Notes: a model not told the origin generated them from the letters alone. Shown: positions 8,744 to 17,752, numbered from the stretch's first letter. The stretch is 64,000 nucleotides of DNA from Streptomyces griseiscabiei (GCF_020010925.1 NZ_JAGJBZ010000001.1:3885001-3949000), one strand, 5' to 3'. Translations and numbers: made by a program.

Positions 8744-8915
8744 CGGCCTCGCGCCCCTGCCTGGCCTTGCGGACGTAGTACCAGGTCATGTTGGACGACA
8801 GGCCCGCCATCAGCACCCACACCACACCCAGCCAGCTGCCCCGGGCGAAGGAGACCACGGCGGCGGTGACGGCGAGGAGACAGACGACGAGCGTGTAGAC
8901 GGCGAGTCGGGGCAT
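8730..8915 (-). CDS. Small two-helix membrane protein
   Basis: A 61-residue protein with two hydrophobic segments (about residues 3-22 and 26-45) separated by a short turn, ending in a basic tail (YVRKARQGRE). The ATG at 8915 was chosen because AGGAG lies 9 bp upstream; an ATG 90 bp further up has no such site. It converges on the M50 protease gene and overlaps its stop by 14 bp. No family is recognised; short proteins of this shape are common in Streptomyces. Confidence 0.65.
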   Translation of the reverse strand: MPRLAVYTLVVCLLAVTAAVVSFARGSWLGVVWVLMAGLSSNMTWYYVRKARQGREAVTSP

Positions 8916-9012
8916 GGGGGTCGGCTCCTGACAGGGCGGTCGGGTCGGACGTCGGACGAGGCGTACGGCGTCCGACCAGTGTCCCCCATGCCCGAGGGCG
9001 TACATGCGTCGG

Positions 9013-9741
9013 CTACACGTCCGTGAGGCGGATGCCCGCGTGGGCCTTGTAGCGGCGGTTGACGGAGATCAGGTTGGCGACCAGGGACTCGACCTGGTGG
9101 GCGTTGCGCAGCCGGCCGGCGAAGATGCCGCGCATGCCGGGGATGCGGCCGGCCAGTGCCTGCACGATCTCGACGTCGGCGCGCTCCTCGCCGAGGACCA
9201 TCACATCGGTGTCGATCTCGTCGATCTCCGGGTCTTCGAGGAGGACGGCGGAGAGGTGGTGGAAGGCGGCGGTGACCCGTGAGTCCGGGAGCAGGGCGGC
9301 GGCCTGCTCGGCGGCGCTGCCCTCCTCCGGCTTCAGCGCGTAGGCGCCCTTCTTGTCGAAGCCGAGCGGGTTGACGCAGTCGACGACGAGCTTGCCCGCC
9401 AGTTCCTCGCGCAGCGATTCGAGGGTCTTGCCGTGGCCGTCCCAGGGCACGGCGACGATCACGATGTCGCTGCGGCGGGCGGTCTCGGCGTTGTCGGCGC
9501 CCTCGACCCCGTGGCCGAGTTCCGCGGCGACACCCTGTGCGCGGTCGGCGGCCCGCGAGCCGATGATCACCTGCTGGCCGGCCTTGGCGAGGCGGTAGGC
9601 GAGGCCCTTGCCCTGCGGCCCGGTGCCGCCGAGCACGCCGACGACGAGTCCCGACACGTCCGGCAGGTCCCAGGGGTCCTTGGCCGGAGCCTTCGCGGGA
9701 GCCGTCGCGGCGGGCTGCTGTGCGCTGTCAGTAGAGGTCAT
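9013..9741 (-). CDS. npdG: F420H2:NADP+ oxidoreductase (NADPH-dependent F420 reductase)
   Basis: Transfers hydride between NADPH and coenzyme F420, supplying reduced F420 to F420-dependent enzymes in the cytosol. The 242 residues start with an alanine/proline-rich tail (1-30), then the dinucleotide fold with GGTGPQGKGLAYRLAKAG. IIGSRAADRA marks the phosphate-binding loop that favours NADP. The NP segment DCVNPLGFDKKG and the C-terminal GRLRNAHQVESLVANLISVNR match the family. The start is ATG 9741. It stands alone, with the sialidase-like gene downstream on the other side of an 80-bp gap on the same strand. A decayed F420-type LLM oxidoreductase lies at 46.6 kb. Confidence 0.93.
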   Translation of the reverse strand: MTSTDSAQQPAATAPAKAPAKDPWDLPDVSGLVVGVLGGTGPQGKGLAYRLAKAGQQVIIGSRAADRAQGVAAELGHGVEGADNAETARRSDIVIVAVPWDGHGKTLESLREELAGKLVVDCVNPLGFDKKGAYALKPEEGSAAEQAAALLPDSRVTAAFHHLSAVLLEDPEIDEIDTDVMVLGEERADVEIVQALAGRIPGMRGIFAGRLRNAHQVESLVANLISVNRRYKAHAGIRLTDV

Positions 9742-9821
9742 GGGCCGACTTTACGTGCGGGCCCCACGGCGGTGGCGGTGAGGTGCGCGCGGTCACGGGC
9801 GTCCGGCCGGTTCGGGCGGGT

Positions 9822-10904
9822 TCAGGCGAGGCTCTCGACCGGGATCCGCCGGAACGTGATCGTCTCGTACGCGCTGAAGTCGCCCGTCTCGTAGAGCAGT
9901 CCGACGGTGTCGCCGTCGACGCGGACGAGGTCGGAGTAGGCGGCGGGCAGGCCGTCGACGGTGTGGACGGGGCGCCAGGTGACGCCGTGGTCGGTGCTGG
10001 CGCGGACGGTCAGCAGGGCGCGGAATCCGGGGTCGGCCGGGCCGGAGTAGAGCAGCAGGTCGGGGTCGCGGAGCTGGAGGACGCTGCCCTCGACGACCGG
10101 ACCGACGAGTCCCGCCTGCGGGCGGAAGGGTTTGGTGAGGGTCTCACCGCCGTCCGGCGAGTACGCGTCGGCGCGGGTGCCGGGGGCCGGGGAGTCGTTG
10201 CGGGTGTTGAAGTAGACGCGGCCGTCGGGGAGTTCGGTGGCGGTGGTCTCGTTGGCGTTGATGTGGCCGTCGGTGTTGTCGTCGACGTAGCCGATGCGCC
10301 AGGTGGCGCCCTCGTCGTCGCTGAGCAGGCAGTGGCCGCCGTTGTACCTGCCCTCGGTGCCGTTGTCCGTGCCGGTGGGCGGGAGGGAGTGGTTGGCGGG
10401 GACGACGACCCGGCCGGTGGAGAGTCTGAGCGCGTGGCCGGGGGTGGTGGCGTACCAGCGCCACTCGGGCCTCTTGGTCTGTGCGGTGATCTCCCGGGGG
10501 CCGGCCCAGGTGGTGCCCTCGTCGTCGCTGTGCCGCACCCAGACCCGGCGGCCGTCCGCCGCGCTCACGGTGCCGCGCCGGATGGCGTCCTCGGTGGCGT
10601 CGGCGGCGTTGCGGACGTGGACCAGCAGGATCCGGCCGCCGCCGAGGACGACGGGGGCGGGGTTGCCGGCGAGGGAGTCGCCGTTCGTGGCGGCGACCTG
10701 GAGCGGGCCCCAGGTCCGGCCGCCGTCCGTGGACCGCTTCAGCACGATGTCGATGTTCCCGAAGTCCTCCCGCCCGCCGACCCGTCCCTCGCAGAAGGCG
10801 AGCAGTGCGCCGGAGGCGGTGGCGACGACCGCAGGGATCCGGAAACTGGCGTAGCCCTCGTGGCCGGCGCGGAAGGGGATGCTGGTCTCGGGGGTGAGGG
10901 TCAC
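9822..10904 (-). CDS. Exo-alpha-sialidase-like BNR/Asp-box protein
   Basis: A 360-residue six-bladed propeller of the sialidase superfamily (GH33-like). The FRIP motif (FRIPAVV, residues ~20-26) carries the substrate-carboxylate arginine. Asp boxes of the form S-x-D-x-G-x-x-W appear as RSTDGGRTW, HSDDEGTTW, LSDDEGATW and ASTDHGVTW. GNPAPVVL and ATELPDGRVYFNTRN also fit. There is no signal peptide, so it is cytosolic or exported another way. The GTG at 10904 was chosen because AGGAG lies 7 bp upstream and the conserved fold begins at once; the open frame continues upstream without a better start. Substrate could be sialic-acid glycoconjugates or another sugar. Confidence 0.88.
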   Translation of the reverse strand: MTLTPETSIPFRAGHEGYASFRIPAVVATASGALLAFCEGRVGGREDFGNIDIVLKRSTDGGRTWGPLQVAATNGDSLAGNPAPVVLGGGRILLVHVRNAADATEDAIRRGTVSAADGRRVWVRHSDDEGTTWAGPREITAQTKRPEWRWYATTPGHALRLSTGRVVVPANHSLPPTGTDNGTEGRYNGGHCLLSDDEGATWRIGYVDDNTDGHINANETTATELPDGRVYFNTRNDSPAPGTRADAYSPDGGETLTKPFRPQAGLVGPVVEGSVLQLRDPDLLLYSGPADPGFRALLTVRASTDHGVTWRPVHTVDGLPAAYSDLVRVDGDTVGLLYETGDFSAYETITFRRIPVESLA

Positions 10905-11024
10905 TGGGGCTCCTGGGGTGGGGGGTGCGGCTCGGTTCCGCCGGTGGGGCGTGCGTGCCCGGCGCGGGCCAATTCCGGGTGAACACCGGGTCACGAGTGT
11001 CCGATTGCGGCAGGATGCGGGCGC

Positions 11025-11627
11025 ATGGATGCCGTACGGGTCGCTTTGTTGCGTGACGTGCTCGCCGGGACCGAGTGGCTGGGGGCCACCCGGCGGTTCG
11101 CGGGAGCGCTGCGGGGGTCCGTGGTGTCCTACGGCGGTGGACTGCTGCTCGTGGGGACGGCCGCGTACGAGCCCTGGCATCTCGCGGCGCATCTCGTGGA
11201 CGAGGCGGCCTGGTCGGGTACGCCGGAGCTGTCCCCCACGCTGGTACGGCACTCCGCGCGCCCCTCGGATCCGGCGCATCTCGCGGTGGGGCTCGGCCGG
11301 TTGTCGGCGGCGCGGCGGGGCGAGACCCTGCTCGTGGTGGCGCCGGCCGCGCCGGGTGCCGCCCTGCTGGAGCGGGTGCACGACGCGCGGCGGGCCGGGG
11401 CGACGGTGCTCGCGCTGGACACCGGCGACCGGGAGCTGGACGCGCTGGCCCACGAGGCGCTGGCGGCGCCCGAGGAACCGGACGTCGATCTCGACACCGT
11501 GCAGCATCTGGTGAGCGCGGCCGTCGGGGAGAACGCGCTGCCGGTGCCGCGCGGGCGGCGGCGCTTCCGTGACCGCCTCTCCCGCCTCACCGACCAGCTG
11601 ACCTCGCCGCCGCCGACCCACTGGTGA
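11025..11627 (+). CDS. Conserved hypothetical protein with SIS-like segment
   Basis: A 200-residue protein, probably cytosolic, with no signal or membrane helix. The central part, ETLLVVAPAAPGAALLERVH followed by GATVLALD, resembles the sugar-isomerase (SIS) fold, where a loop binds a sugar phosphate. That similarity is weak and by eye only. The N-terminus (residues 1-35) is helical with many arginines; the C-terminus is basic and proline-rich. It is divergent from the sialidase-like gene across 120 bp. The start is ATG 11025. Homologues are common in Streptomyces, but I cannot assign a function. Confidence 0.75.
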   Translation: MDAVRVALLRDVLAGTEWLGATRRFAGALRGSVVSYGGGLLLVGTAAYEPWHLAAHLVDEAAWSGTPELSPTLVRHSARPSDPAHLAVGLGRLSAARRGETLLVVAPAAPGAALLERVHDARRAGATVLALDTGDRELDALAHEALAAPEEPDVDLDTVQHLVSAAVGENALPVPRGRRRFRDRLSRLTDQLTSPPPTHW

Positions 11628-11798
11628 CCCGGTTCCGCCCCGCCCACGGTCGTCCCTGATTCAACTAATGATCATCTCTGTGTGAGGGGAACGTGCGCAC
11701 AGTGTGATTGAATCGTGCCACCTCGGCCAGGTGGCTGGAATTGACTCCTTGGACCGCCGACCGAGCCGGATCTCATGTGCGCCAGGGGAGGGCCCTAC

Positions 11799-12668
11799 AT
11801 GAACGCCACCGTCTCCAACTTCTATTACGGCGCCGCGACCCCGGTCGCGGCCTATCTGATGGCCTGCCTCGGGGCGGCGCTCGGACTGCGGTGCACGACC
11901 CGGTCACTGAGACGCCCGCACCGCAGAGCCGGGTGGTTGACCCTGGGGGCCATATCCATCGGCTGCGGCATCTGGACCATGCACTTCATCGCCATGATCG
12001 GCTTCAGCGTCCAGGGCGCCCTGGTCAGCTACGACACGACGAAGACCCTGCTCAGCCTCGCGGTCGCCATCGCCGTCGTCGCGGTCGGCGTGTTCCTCGT
12101 CGGCTACCGGGGCGGTTCCCCGCTCACGCTGGCGACGGCCGGCGCGGTCACCGGGCTCGGTGTCGCGGCGATGCACTATCTCGGCATGGCCGCCGTGCAC
12201 ACCAACGGCACGCTGCACTACGCCATCCCGACGGTCGTCCTGTCCGTCGTCATCGCCGTCGCGGCCGCCACGGTGGCGCTGTGGGTGGTGGTCTCCATCC
12301 ACACGCTGTGGGCCAGCATCGGGGCGAGCATGGTCATGGGGGTGGCCGTGACCGGAATGCACTACACCGGCATGGCCTCGGTCTCCGTCCACCTCACGGG
12401 CCGGTCCGCCGTCTCACAGTCCTCCGCCGACCTGCTGTCGTTCCTGCTGGCCATGCTCGCGGGGCCGCTCGTCGTCCTGCTGGTCGCCGCCGTCATCGTG
12501 ATGTTCGACCCCGACATGGTGCTCGGCGACGCCGGGGACGAGCGCACGCCGCCCGCACCGCGCGCGGGCGACGCCGGCACCCCCGCGCGGCACCGGACCC
12601 CGTACGCCGGGACCCCCTACGACGGGACCCCGTACGACGGCCGTCCCTCCACCCGCATGGAGCGGTGA
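11799..12668 (+). CDS. MHYT-domain membrane sensor protein
   Basis: An integral membrane protein of 289 residues carrying the seven-helix MHYT domain, thought to bind metal and sense diatomic gases. Repeated M-H-x-x motifs sit at helix ends: MHFIAMIGF, MHYLGMAAV and MHYTGMASV. The C-terminal 50 residues are a soluble tail rich in P/D/T with a repeated TPYxGTPYDG segment. Unlike many MHYT proteins, no GGDEF, EAL or kinase domain follows. The ATG at 11799 was chosen over 11775 because GGGGAGG sits 7 bp upstream. It converges on a small conserved gene. Confidence 0.9.
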   Translation: MNATVSNFYYGAATPVAAYLMACLGAALGLRCTTRSLRRPHRRAGWLTLGAISIGCGIWTMHFIAMIGFSVQGALVSYDTTKTLLSLAVAIAVVAVGVFLVGYRGGSPLTLATAGAVTGLGVAAMHYLGMAAVHTNGTLHYAIPTVVLSVVIAVAAATVALWVVVSIHTLWASIGASMVMGVAVTGMHYTGMASVSVHLTGRSAVSQSSADLLSFLLAMLAGPLVVLLVAAVIVMFDPDMVLGDAGDERTPPAPRAGDAGTPARHRTPYAGTPYDGTPYDGRPSTRMER

Positions 12669-12684
12669 AGGGACGGCCGGGGGA

Positions 12685-12912
12685 TCAGGCGTCGGGCTCC
12701 CCGGACGGGGAGTCGTGCCAGCGCGGGTCGGTCTCCCACTCCGCGTTGCGCTCCCGGGCCGTCTCCATGGCCCGGGTGGCTTCCTCACGGGAGGCGTAGG
12801 GGCCCATACGGTCCTTGCCGGGGCAGTCGGGCCCCTCTTCGACCTTCTTGTGCTCCAGGCAGTAGAACCACTCACCGGGCTTACCGACCGTGCGCCGCTT
12901 GAACAGGGGCAT
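12685..12912 (-). CDS. Small conserved hypothetical protein
   Basis: A 75-residue soluble protein with two cysteines (C18, C30) in EWFYCLEHKKVEEGPDCPG, then a helical stretch (SREEATRAMETARERNAEWE) resembling the end of a SPOR or DUF1508-like helix. It is divergent from methionine aminopeptidase across 68 bp. Its start ATG at 12912 is preceded by AAGGGAACTGA. The same protein is, to my knowledge, conserved beside map in other Streptomyces. Function unknown. Confidence 0.75.
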   Translation of the reverse strand: MPLFKRRTVGKPGEWFYCLEHKKVEEGPDCPGKDRMGPYASREEATRAMETARERNAEWETDPRWHDSPSGEPDA

Positions 12913-12980
12913 GACCTTCAGTTCCCTTCACCAGTCGTCACCGTCATGGTCCCCCACGGCCGCTGGTTAAACTCGCTGGC

Positions 12981-13838
12981 ATGTCTGGCCAGTCGCTGCT
13001 CGCACCGGGGAAGCTCTCCCCCGCCCGCCCCGTGCCGGGGAACATCCGCCGACCCGAGTACGTGGGCAAGCCCGCCCCGACTCCGTACACCGGGCCGGAG
13101 GTGCAGACGCCCGAGACGGTCGAGGCGATGCGGACCGCCGGCCGGATCGCGGCGCGGGCGATGGCCGAGGCGGCGAAGCACATCGCCCCCGGGGTGACCA
13201 CGGACGAGCTGGACCGGGTCGCGCACGAGTACATGTGCGACCACGGTGCCTACCCGTCGACGCTCGGCTACCGCGGCTATCCCAAGTCGCTGTGCACCTC
13301 GGTCAACGAGGTCATCTGCCACGGCATCCCCGACTCGACCGTGCTGAACGACGGCGACATCGTCAACCTGGACGTGACGGCGTACATCGGCGGCGTCCAC
13401 GGCGACAACAACGCCACGTACCTGGTCGGCGACGTGGACGAGGAGTCGAGGCTGCTCGTGGAGCGGACCCGGGAGTCGCTGACCCGCGCCATCAAGGCGG
13501 TCAGGCCGGGGCGGCAGATCAACATCATCGGGCGGGTCATCGAGTCGTACGCGAAGCGGTTCGGGTACGGGGTCGTGCGCGACTTCACGGGGCACGGGAT
13601 CAACTCGTCGTTCCACTCCGGGCTGATCGTCCCGCACTACGACTCCCCGCACGCCACGACCGTGATCCAGACCGGGATGACGTTCACGATCGAGCCGATG
13701 CTGACGCTCGGGTCGTACGACTACGACATGTGGGACGACGGCTGGACCGTCGTGACCAAGGACCGGAAGCGGACCGCGCAGTTCGAGCACACGCTCGTGG
13801 TGACGGAGACCGGCGCGGAGATCCTCACGCTGCCGTAG
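12981..13838 (+). CDS. map: Type I methionine aminopeptidase
   Basis: Removes the initiator methionine from nascent proteins in the cytosol. The 285 residues include an N-terminal extension (1-40) seen in actinobacterial MAPs with a PxxPxxV-type segment. The pita-bread fold carries its metal ligands: D in [10 protein letters not shown] and D in [12 protein letters not shown] in [12 protein letters not shown] in [10 protein letters not shown], and E in [10 protein letters not shown]. The substrate histidine lies in [10 protein letters not shown]. The start is ATG 12981. A strong terminator follows at 13864. Genomes of this group have several map copies, so this may not be the only one. Confidence 0.96.
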   Translation: MSGQSLLAPGKLSPARPVPGNIRRPEYVGKPAPTPYTGPEVQTPETVEAMRTAGRIAARAMAEAAKHIAPGVTTDELDRVAHEYMCDHGAYPSTLGYRGYPKSLCTSVNEVICHGIPDSTVLNDGDIVNLDVTAYIGGVHGDNNATYLVGDVDEESRLLVERTRESLTRAIKAVRPGRQINIIGRVIESYAKRFGYGVVRDFTGHGINSSFHSGLIVPHYDSPHATTVIQTGMTFTIEPMLTLGSYDYDMWDDGWTVVTKDRKRTAQFEHTLVVTETGAEILTLP

Positions 13839-13863
13839 CTCCGCCGCCCCCGTCTCACCACAG

Positions 13864-13895
13864 CCCGCCGTCGCCTCCGGCCGACGGCGGGTTTT
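13864..13895 (+). terminator. Rho-independent terminator after map
   Basis: Perfect 10-bp arms CCCGCCGTCG (13864-13873) and CGACGGCGGG (13882-13891), an 8-nt loop, then TTTT. It lies 25 bp past the map stop. Confidence 0.85.
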
Positions 13896-13969
13896 CCGTT
13901 GCGCGGATTCCCTGTGGGACTTGTGCGGATCCGGGGTAACGTTTTTACCGACAGGGAGTCGGGAACCTG

Positions 13970-13997
13970 TTGACTTAGGTAAGCCTAACCATAGAAA
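13970..13997 (+). promoter_or_regulatory. Promoter with DmdR/IdeR-type iron box before hmuO
   Basis: The 19-mer TTAGGTAAGCCTAACCATA (13975-13993) matches the DtxR/IdeR/DmdR consensus TTAGGTTAGSCTAACCTAA at most positions. It overlaps TTGACT (13970-13975), a good -35, and sits before a weak -10 (TAGAAA, 13992). Iron-loaded repressor bound here would block transcription, so haem oxygenase should be made under iron starvation. Confidence 0.8.
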
Positions 13998-14044
13998 ATG
14001 ACCGCAGGTTCTCGTCCATCCCTCGTATCGGCCCGGAGGCCTTC

Positions 14045-14722
14045 ATGCACGCGATGCCCGCGTCGGACAGTGACGCCACGGCGTTCTCCACGCTCATCCG
14101 CACCGCTTCGCACGAGCAGCACACCGAGGCGGAGTCCACGACGTTCATGGGCGACATGCTGGGCGGCAAACTCGGCGTCGAGGCGTACACGCGGTACACC
14201 GAGCAGCTGTGGTTCGTGTACGAGGCGCTGGAGGGCGCCGCGCCGGGGCTGGCCGATGACCCGGTCGCCGGGCCGTTCATCCGGCCCGAGCTGATGCGGC
14301 TGCCCGCGCTGGAGCGGGACCTGGAGCATCTGCGCGGCCCCGGCTGGCGGTCCACGCTCACGGCGCTCCCGGCGACCGAGGAGTACGCGGGGCGGGTGGC
14401 CGAGTGCGCGCGTACGTGGGCCGGGGGTTATGTGGCCCACCACTACACGCGGTATCTCGGGGACCTCTCGGGCGGGCAGATCATCCGGGACCGGGCGGAG
14501 AAGACGTGGGGGTTCGCCAAGAAGGGCGACGGGGTCCGGTTCTACGTGTTCGAGGAGATCGGCAACCCGGCCGCGTTCAAGCGGGGGTACCGGGAGCTGC
14601 TGGACGGGGTGCGGGCCGACGAGCTGGAGAAGCAGCGGATCGTGGGTGAGTGCAAGCGGGCGTTCGCGCTCAACACCGCGGTGTTTCTTGCCCTGGGGGA
14701 CGAGTTTCCCTTGAGTGCGTAG
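14045..14722 (+). CDS. hmuO: Haem oxygenase (biliverdin-producing)
   Basis: Cleaves haem to biliverdin, CO and Fe2+ to release iron. The 225 residues match HmuO of corynebacteria. The proximal haem ligand is His26 in HEQHTEAESTTFM. The kinked distal helix carries the glycine motif YLGDLSGGQ, with Asp in the position that orders the catalytic water. Basic residues for haem propionates follow (KRGYRELLD). The start is ATG 14045. An iron box overlaps its promoter, in line with an iron-acquisition role. It converges on the PhzF-like gene and lies 0.9 kb from a haem-type ABC transporter, which would supply the substrate. Confidence 0.95.
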   Translation: MHAMPASDSDATAFSTLIRTASHEQHTEAESTTFMGDMLGGKLGVEAYTRYTEQLWFVYEALEGAAPGLADDPVAGPFIRPELMRLPALERDLEHLRGPGWRSTLTALPATEEYAGRVAECARTWAGGYVAHHYTRYLGDLSGGQIIRDRAEKTWGFAKKGDGVRFYVFEEIGNPAAFKRGYRELLDGVRADELEKQRIVGECKRAFALNTAVFLALGDEFPLSA

Positions 14723-14784
14723 GCGCTGCGCTTGCTTGGCCGTGGGGGTCGGGGGCGCTTGGGTCGTGGGCTCGGTGCGGGTGG

Positions 14785-14820
14785 GTGGGGGCTGGTCGCG
14801 CAGTTCCCCGCGCCCCTTAG
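14785..14820. repeat. Streptomyces GC-rich short repeat (intergenic copy)
   Basis: GTGGGGGCTGGTCGCGCAG then TTCCCCGCGCCCCTTAG, the intergenic counterpart of the copy embedded in the BTAD regulator at 7034-7076. It is directly followed by the terminator hairpin at 14821. Confidence 0.65.
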
Positions 14821-14842
14821 AAGCAGGGGGCACCCCCTGCTT
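14821..14842. terminator. Bidirectional hairpin between hmuO and phzF-like gene
   Basis: AAGCAGGGG and CCCCTGCTT pair over 9 bp around a GCAC tetraloop, 12 bp past the stop of the minus-strand gene and 98 bp past hmuO. Confidence 0.7.
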
Positions 14843-14853
14843 CGGCAAGCTCC

Positions 14854-15498
14854 CTAGCGCTCCAGGAAAACTCGTCCGCCAACCTCCACCCAGCCGTGTG
14901 GCTGCGGGGCCGTCAGGAGTTGGGAGCCGGTGCCCTGGGTGATGTTCAGGGCGCGGCCCAGTCGGGCGGTGAGCTGGAGGGCCGCCGCGCCGGTGGCCTC
15001 GTCCTCGTCGATGCCGTCGTCGCGGCCGGGGAAGGCGCGGGCGCGGACCCGGCCGGCGGCCTCGTCCTCCCAGGCCCAGGCGTAGATCCACTCGCCGGGC
15101 GGGGGCACGCGCAGGTCGTCGATCTCGGCGGCGGTGCCGTACTGGCGGAAGGTGCGGGGCGGGGCCCACTCCGGCAGGGCCTCGATCCAGCTGAACTCCC
15201 CGTCCAGCCGGGCCCCGACCACACCGGCCGGGGTGACCAGTTCGGGTACGTCGAGCAGCCAGGCCGCGCCCACACACGGGTAACCGGCGAACGGCAGCCG
15301 CCGCGAGGGGGTGTAGATGTCGATGACACCGCGCTCGGGGTCGTCCACGAACACGGTCTCGCTGAAGCCGAGTTTGGCGGCGAACTCCTGGCGCTCGACG
15401 CGGTCGGGCATGACGGAGCCCTCGCGGACGACGCCCAGTTCGTTGCCGTATCCGCCACGGGGCCCGCAGAACACGCGCAGTACGTCGAAGTCGGTCAC
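14854..15498 (-). CDS. PhzF-family isomerase-like protein (short form)
   Basis: PhzF-fold proteins are diaminopimelate-epimerase-like isomerases; PhzF itself acts in phenazine synthesis, but most family members have unknown substrates. The 214 residues begin with TDFDVLRVFCGPRGGYGNELGVV, where GNxLGVV is the family's N-terminal signature. SRRLPFAGYPCVGAAWLL (FAGHP-like, with Y replacing H) and the C-terminal TQGTGSQLLTAPQP match the GxGS anion-binding site. It is shorter than the usual 260-300 residues. The GTG at 15498 was preferred because the conserved fold begins immediately; the frame stays open upstream. It is divergent from the haem permease. Confidence 0.82.
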   Translation of the reverse strand: MTDFDVLRVFCGPRGGYGNELGVVREGSVMPDRVERQEFAAKLGFSETVFVDDPERGVIDIYTPSRRLPFAGYPCVGAAWLLDVPELVTPAGVVGARLDGEFSWIEALPEWAPPRTFRQYGTAAEIDDLRVPPPGEWIYAWAWEDEAAGRVRARAFPGRDDGIDEDEATGAAALQLTARLGRALNITQGTGSQLLTAPQPHGWVEVGGRVFLER

Positions 15499-15595
15499 CC
15501 CCGCATTCAAGCATCCACCGGCCCCGGGTCGTACCAGGTCACCGCAGTGCGGGACGGCGACCGGGCCGGGCCGATCCCACCCATGAGAGGACCAA

Positions 15596-16729
15596 GTGAC
15601 CGTACTGGACAAGCCGGTCGGGCCGGAGAGGTCCGGCGGGCCCGCGGGGGCCGGCGGGTCACGGGCCCCCGTCCCCTCCGCCGCGACCGCTCCCGCCCGG
15701 CGGCGCGCCCCTCTCCTGCTCACCGCCGGCCTCGTCGCCGCCCTGCTCGTCCTGGTCCCGGTCGCCGGTGGGCTCGGGGCCTATCCGATCCCGACCGGGG
15801 ACGTGATCGCCTCGGTGGCGCACCGGATCGGGCTCGGCGGGGCGGAGCTGGAGCGCGTCCCCGAGTCGGTGCTGTGGAACGTACGGTTCCCGCGGGTCGT
15901 GCTGGCGCTGCTGATCGGGGCGTCGCTCGGGTGCGCGGGGGCGCTGATGCAGGGCGTGTTCGGGAACCCGCTGGCGGAGCCGAGTGTCATCGGGGTCTCG
16001 CTGGGCGCGGCGGTGGGCGCGGTCGCCACGATCGCGTTCGGGATCACCTTCCTCGGGAACTGGACGGTCTCCGTCTTCGCGTTCGTCGCCGGTCTCGTCA
16101 CCGTGTTCGTCGTGTACGCGATGTCGCGGTCGGGCGGGCGTACGGAGGTCGTGACGCTGATCCTCACCGGGATCGCGGTGAACGCGTTCGCGGGCGCCAC
16201 CATCGGGCTGTTCATCTTCCTGGCGGAGGACACCGCGGCCGTCAACCAGATCACGTTCTGGCAGCTGGGCTCGCTCGCGCAGTCGACATGGCCGAAGGTG
16301 CTGGCCGTGCTGCCGTGCGCGGCGCTCGGGCTGGCCGTGGCGCCCTTCTACGCGCGGAAGCTGGACCTGCTCGCGCTGGGCGAACGGCCGGCGCGGCATC
16401 TCGGGGTGGACGTGGAGCGGCTGCGGATCGTGCTGATCCTGGTGGTCGCGCTGCTGACCGCCGCCGCCGTGAGCGTGTCAGGGGTCATCGGGTTCGTGGG
16501 GCTGGTCGTCCCGCATCTGCTGCGGATGGCGGCGGGGCCCGGGCACCGGTTCCTGATCCCGGGCAGCGCGCTCGCCGGTGCGGTCGTGCTGCTGGCCGCG
16601 GATCTCGCGGCCCGCACGATCGTCCAGCCCGCCGAGCTTCCCCTCGGTGTCCTCACCGCCCTGATCGGCAGCCCGTTCTTCTTCTGGCTGCTGCGCAGGA
16701 CCCGTCGCAAGCAGGGAGGCTGGGCATGA
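15596..16729 (+). CDS. FecCD-family ABC permease, haem/iron-siderophore type
   Basis: Membrane subunit of a type II importer for haem or ferric siderophores. The 377 residues have a 40-residue proline/alanine-rich N-terminus, then about ten hydrophobic helices. Family motifs include RFPRVVLALLIGASLGCAGA, MQGVFGNPLAEPSVIGVS, WQLGSLAQSTWPKV and GVIGFVGLVVPHLLRM. The start is GTG 15596 with GAGAGGACCA upstream. It overlaps the ATPase gene by 4 bp. The nearby haem oxygenase suggests haem import. Oddly, no substrate-binding protein gene lies beside it and no iron box is visible in its 97-bp upstream region, unlike hmuO and efeO. Confidence 0.92.
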   Translation: MTVLDKPVGPERSGGPAGAGGSRAPVPSAATAPARRRAPLLLTAGLVAALLVLVPVAGGLGAYPIPTGDVIASVAHRIGLGGAELERVPESVLWNVRFPRVVLALLIGASLGCAGALMQGVFGNPLAEPSVIGVSLGAAVGAVATIAFGITFLGNWTVSVFAFVAGLVTVFVVYAMSRSGGRTEVVTLILTGIAVNAFAGATIGLFIFLAEDTAAVNQITFWQLGSLAQSTWPKVLAVLPCAALGLAVAPFYARKLDLLALGERPARHLGVDVERLRIVLILVVALLTAAAVSVSGVIGFVGLVVPHLLRMAAGPGHRFLIPGSALAGAVVLLAADLAARTIVQPAELPLGVLTALIGSPFFFWLLRRTRRKQGGWA

Positions 16730-17619
16730 CGACGTCCAGGAGCGGCATCACGAGCGGCATGGCGTCGCTGCGGGCGCTTCTCCGGGGGCGCCTCACCTCG
16801 GGTGCCCCCACTCCCCCGGCCCCGGCCGCCGCCGGTGACGTCCTCGCCGAGGCGGAGGACGTGACCGTACGGCTCGGCGGCCGGGAGGTGCTGCGCGCGG
16901 TCCGCGTCGTGGCCCGCGCGGGCGAGGTGCTCGCGCTCGTCGGGCCCAACGGCGCGGGCAAGTCGACGCTGCTGGGCGCGCTGGCGGCCGATCTGCCGGT
17001 GGCCGGCGGGGTCGTACGGGTGCACGGGCGGCCGGTGGGCGAGTGGTCGGCGGCCGAACTGGCGCTGCGGCGGGCGGTGTTGCCGCAGTCGGCGGCGCTG
17101 TCGTTCCCGTTCACCGTGGAGGAGGTCGTCCGGATGGGGCGGGCGCCCTGGGCGCGGCGGCCCGAGACGGACGACGCGGACGACTGCGACGACACGGTCG
17201 TGGCGGAGGCGATGGCGGTCACCGAGGTCACCGGGTTCGCGGCCCGGCCGTTCTCCGCGCTGAGCGGCGGTGAGCGGGCCCGGGTGGCGCTGGCGCGGGT
17301 GCTGGCGCAGCGGGCGCCGCTGCTGATGCTGGACGAGCCGACGGCCGCGCTGGACCTCCGGCATCAGGAGCTGGTGCTGCGGGTGTGCCGGGAGCGGGCG
17401 CGGGCCGGGGACGCGGTGGTCGTCGTGCTGCACGATCTGGGGCTCGCGGCGGCGTACGCGGACCGGGTGGCGGTGCTGCGGGACGGGCGGATCGCGGCGG
17501 ACGGGCGGCCGGCCGAGGTGTTCGAGGAGGAGCTGCTGTCGGAGGTGTACCGGCAGCCGGTCGAGGTGTTCCCGCACCCCCGGACCGGCGGTGTCCTGAT
17601 CACACCGAAACGGGGGTAA
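16726..17619 (+). CDS. hmuV: Haem ABC transporter ATP-binding protein, HmuV-like
   Basis: ATPase of the importer whose permease is encoded just upstream, coupled by a 4-bp ATGA overlap. The 297 residues begin with a 35-residue variable segment, then Walker A GPNGAGKS (~71-78). The Q-loop is LPQSAALSFPFTVEEVVRMG. The signature is SALSGGERARVALARVLAQ, and Walker B is LLMLDEPTAALDLRHQE. The H-switch is VVLHDLGLAAAYADR. Spacing and the F-P-F-T segment match HmuV (haem) rather than FepC-type proteins. Start ATG 16726. Haem as substrate is inferred from family and the hmuO neighbour. Confidence 0.92.
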   Translation: MTTSRSGITSGMASLRALLRGRLTSGAPTPPAPAAAGDVLAEAEDVTVRLGGREVLRAVRVVARAGEVLALVGPNGAGKSTLLGALAADLPVAGGVVRVHGRPVGEWSAAELALRRAVLPQSAALSFPFTVEEVVRMGRAPWARRPETDDADDCDDTVVAEAMAVTEVTGFAARPFSALSGGERARVALARVLAQRAPLLMLDEPTAALDLRHQELVLRVCRERARAGDAVVVVLHDLGLAAAYADRVAVLRDGRIAADGRPAEVFEEELLSEVYRQPVEVFPHPRTGGVLITPKRG

Positions 17620-17752
17620 GGGGCTTCTTGACCGTGGAATGGGGCTCTTGACCCGCTCTTGACCGGACTATGGGGGCTGTTTTGAGCCACCGTGACCGGG
17701 CTGTGCTCGTACGGCTCCGGGGAGCGGGCTTCACTGGGAGGACAGCGATCGG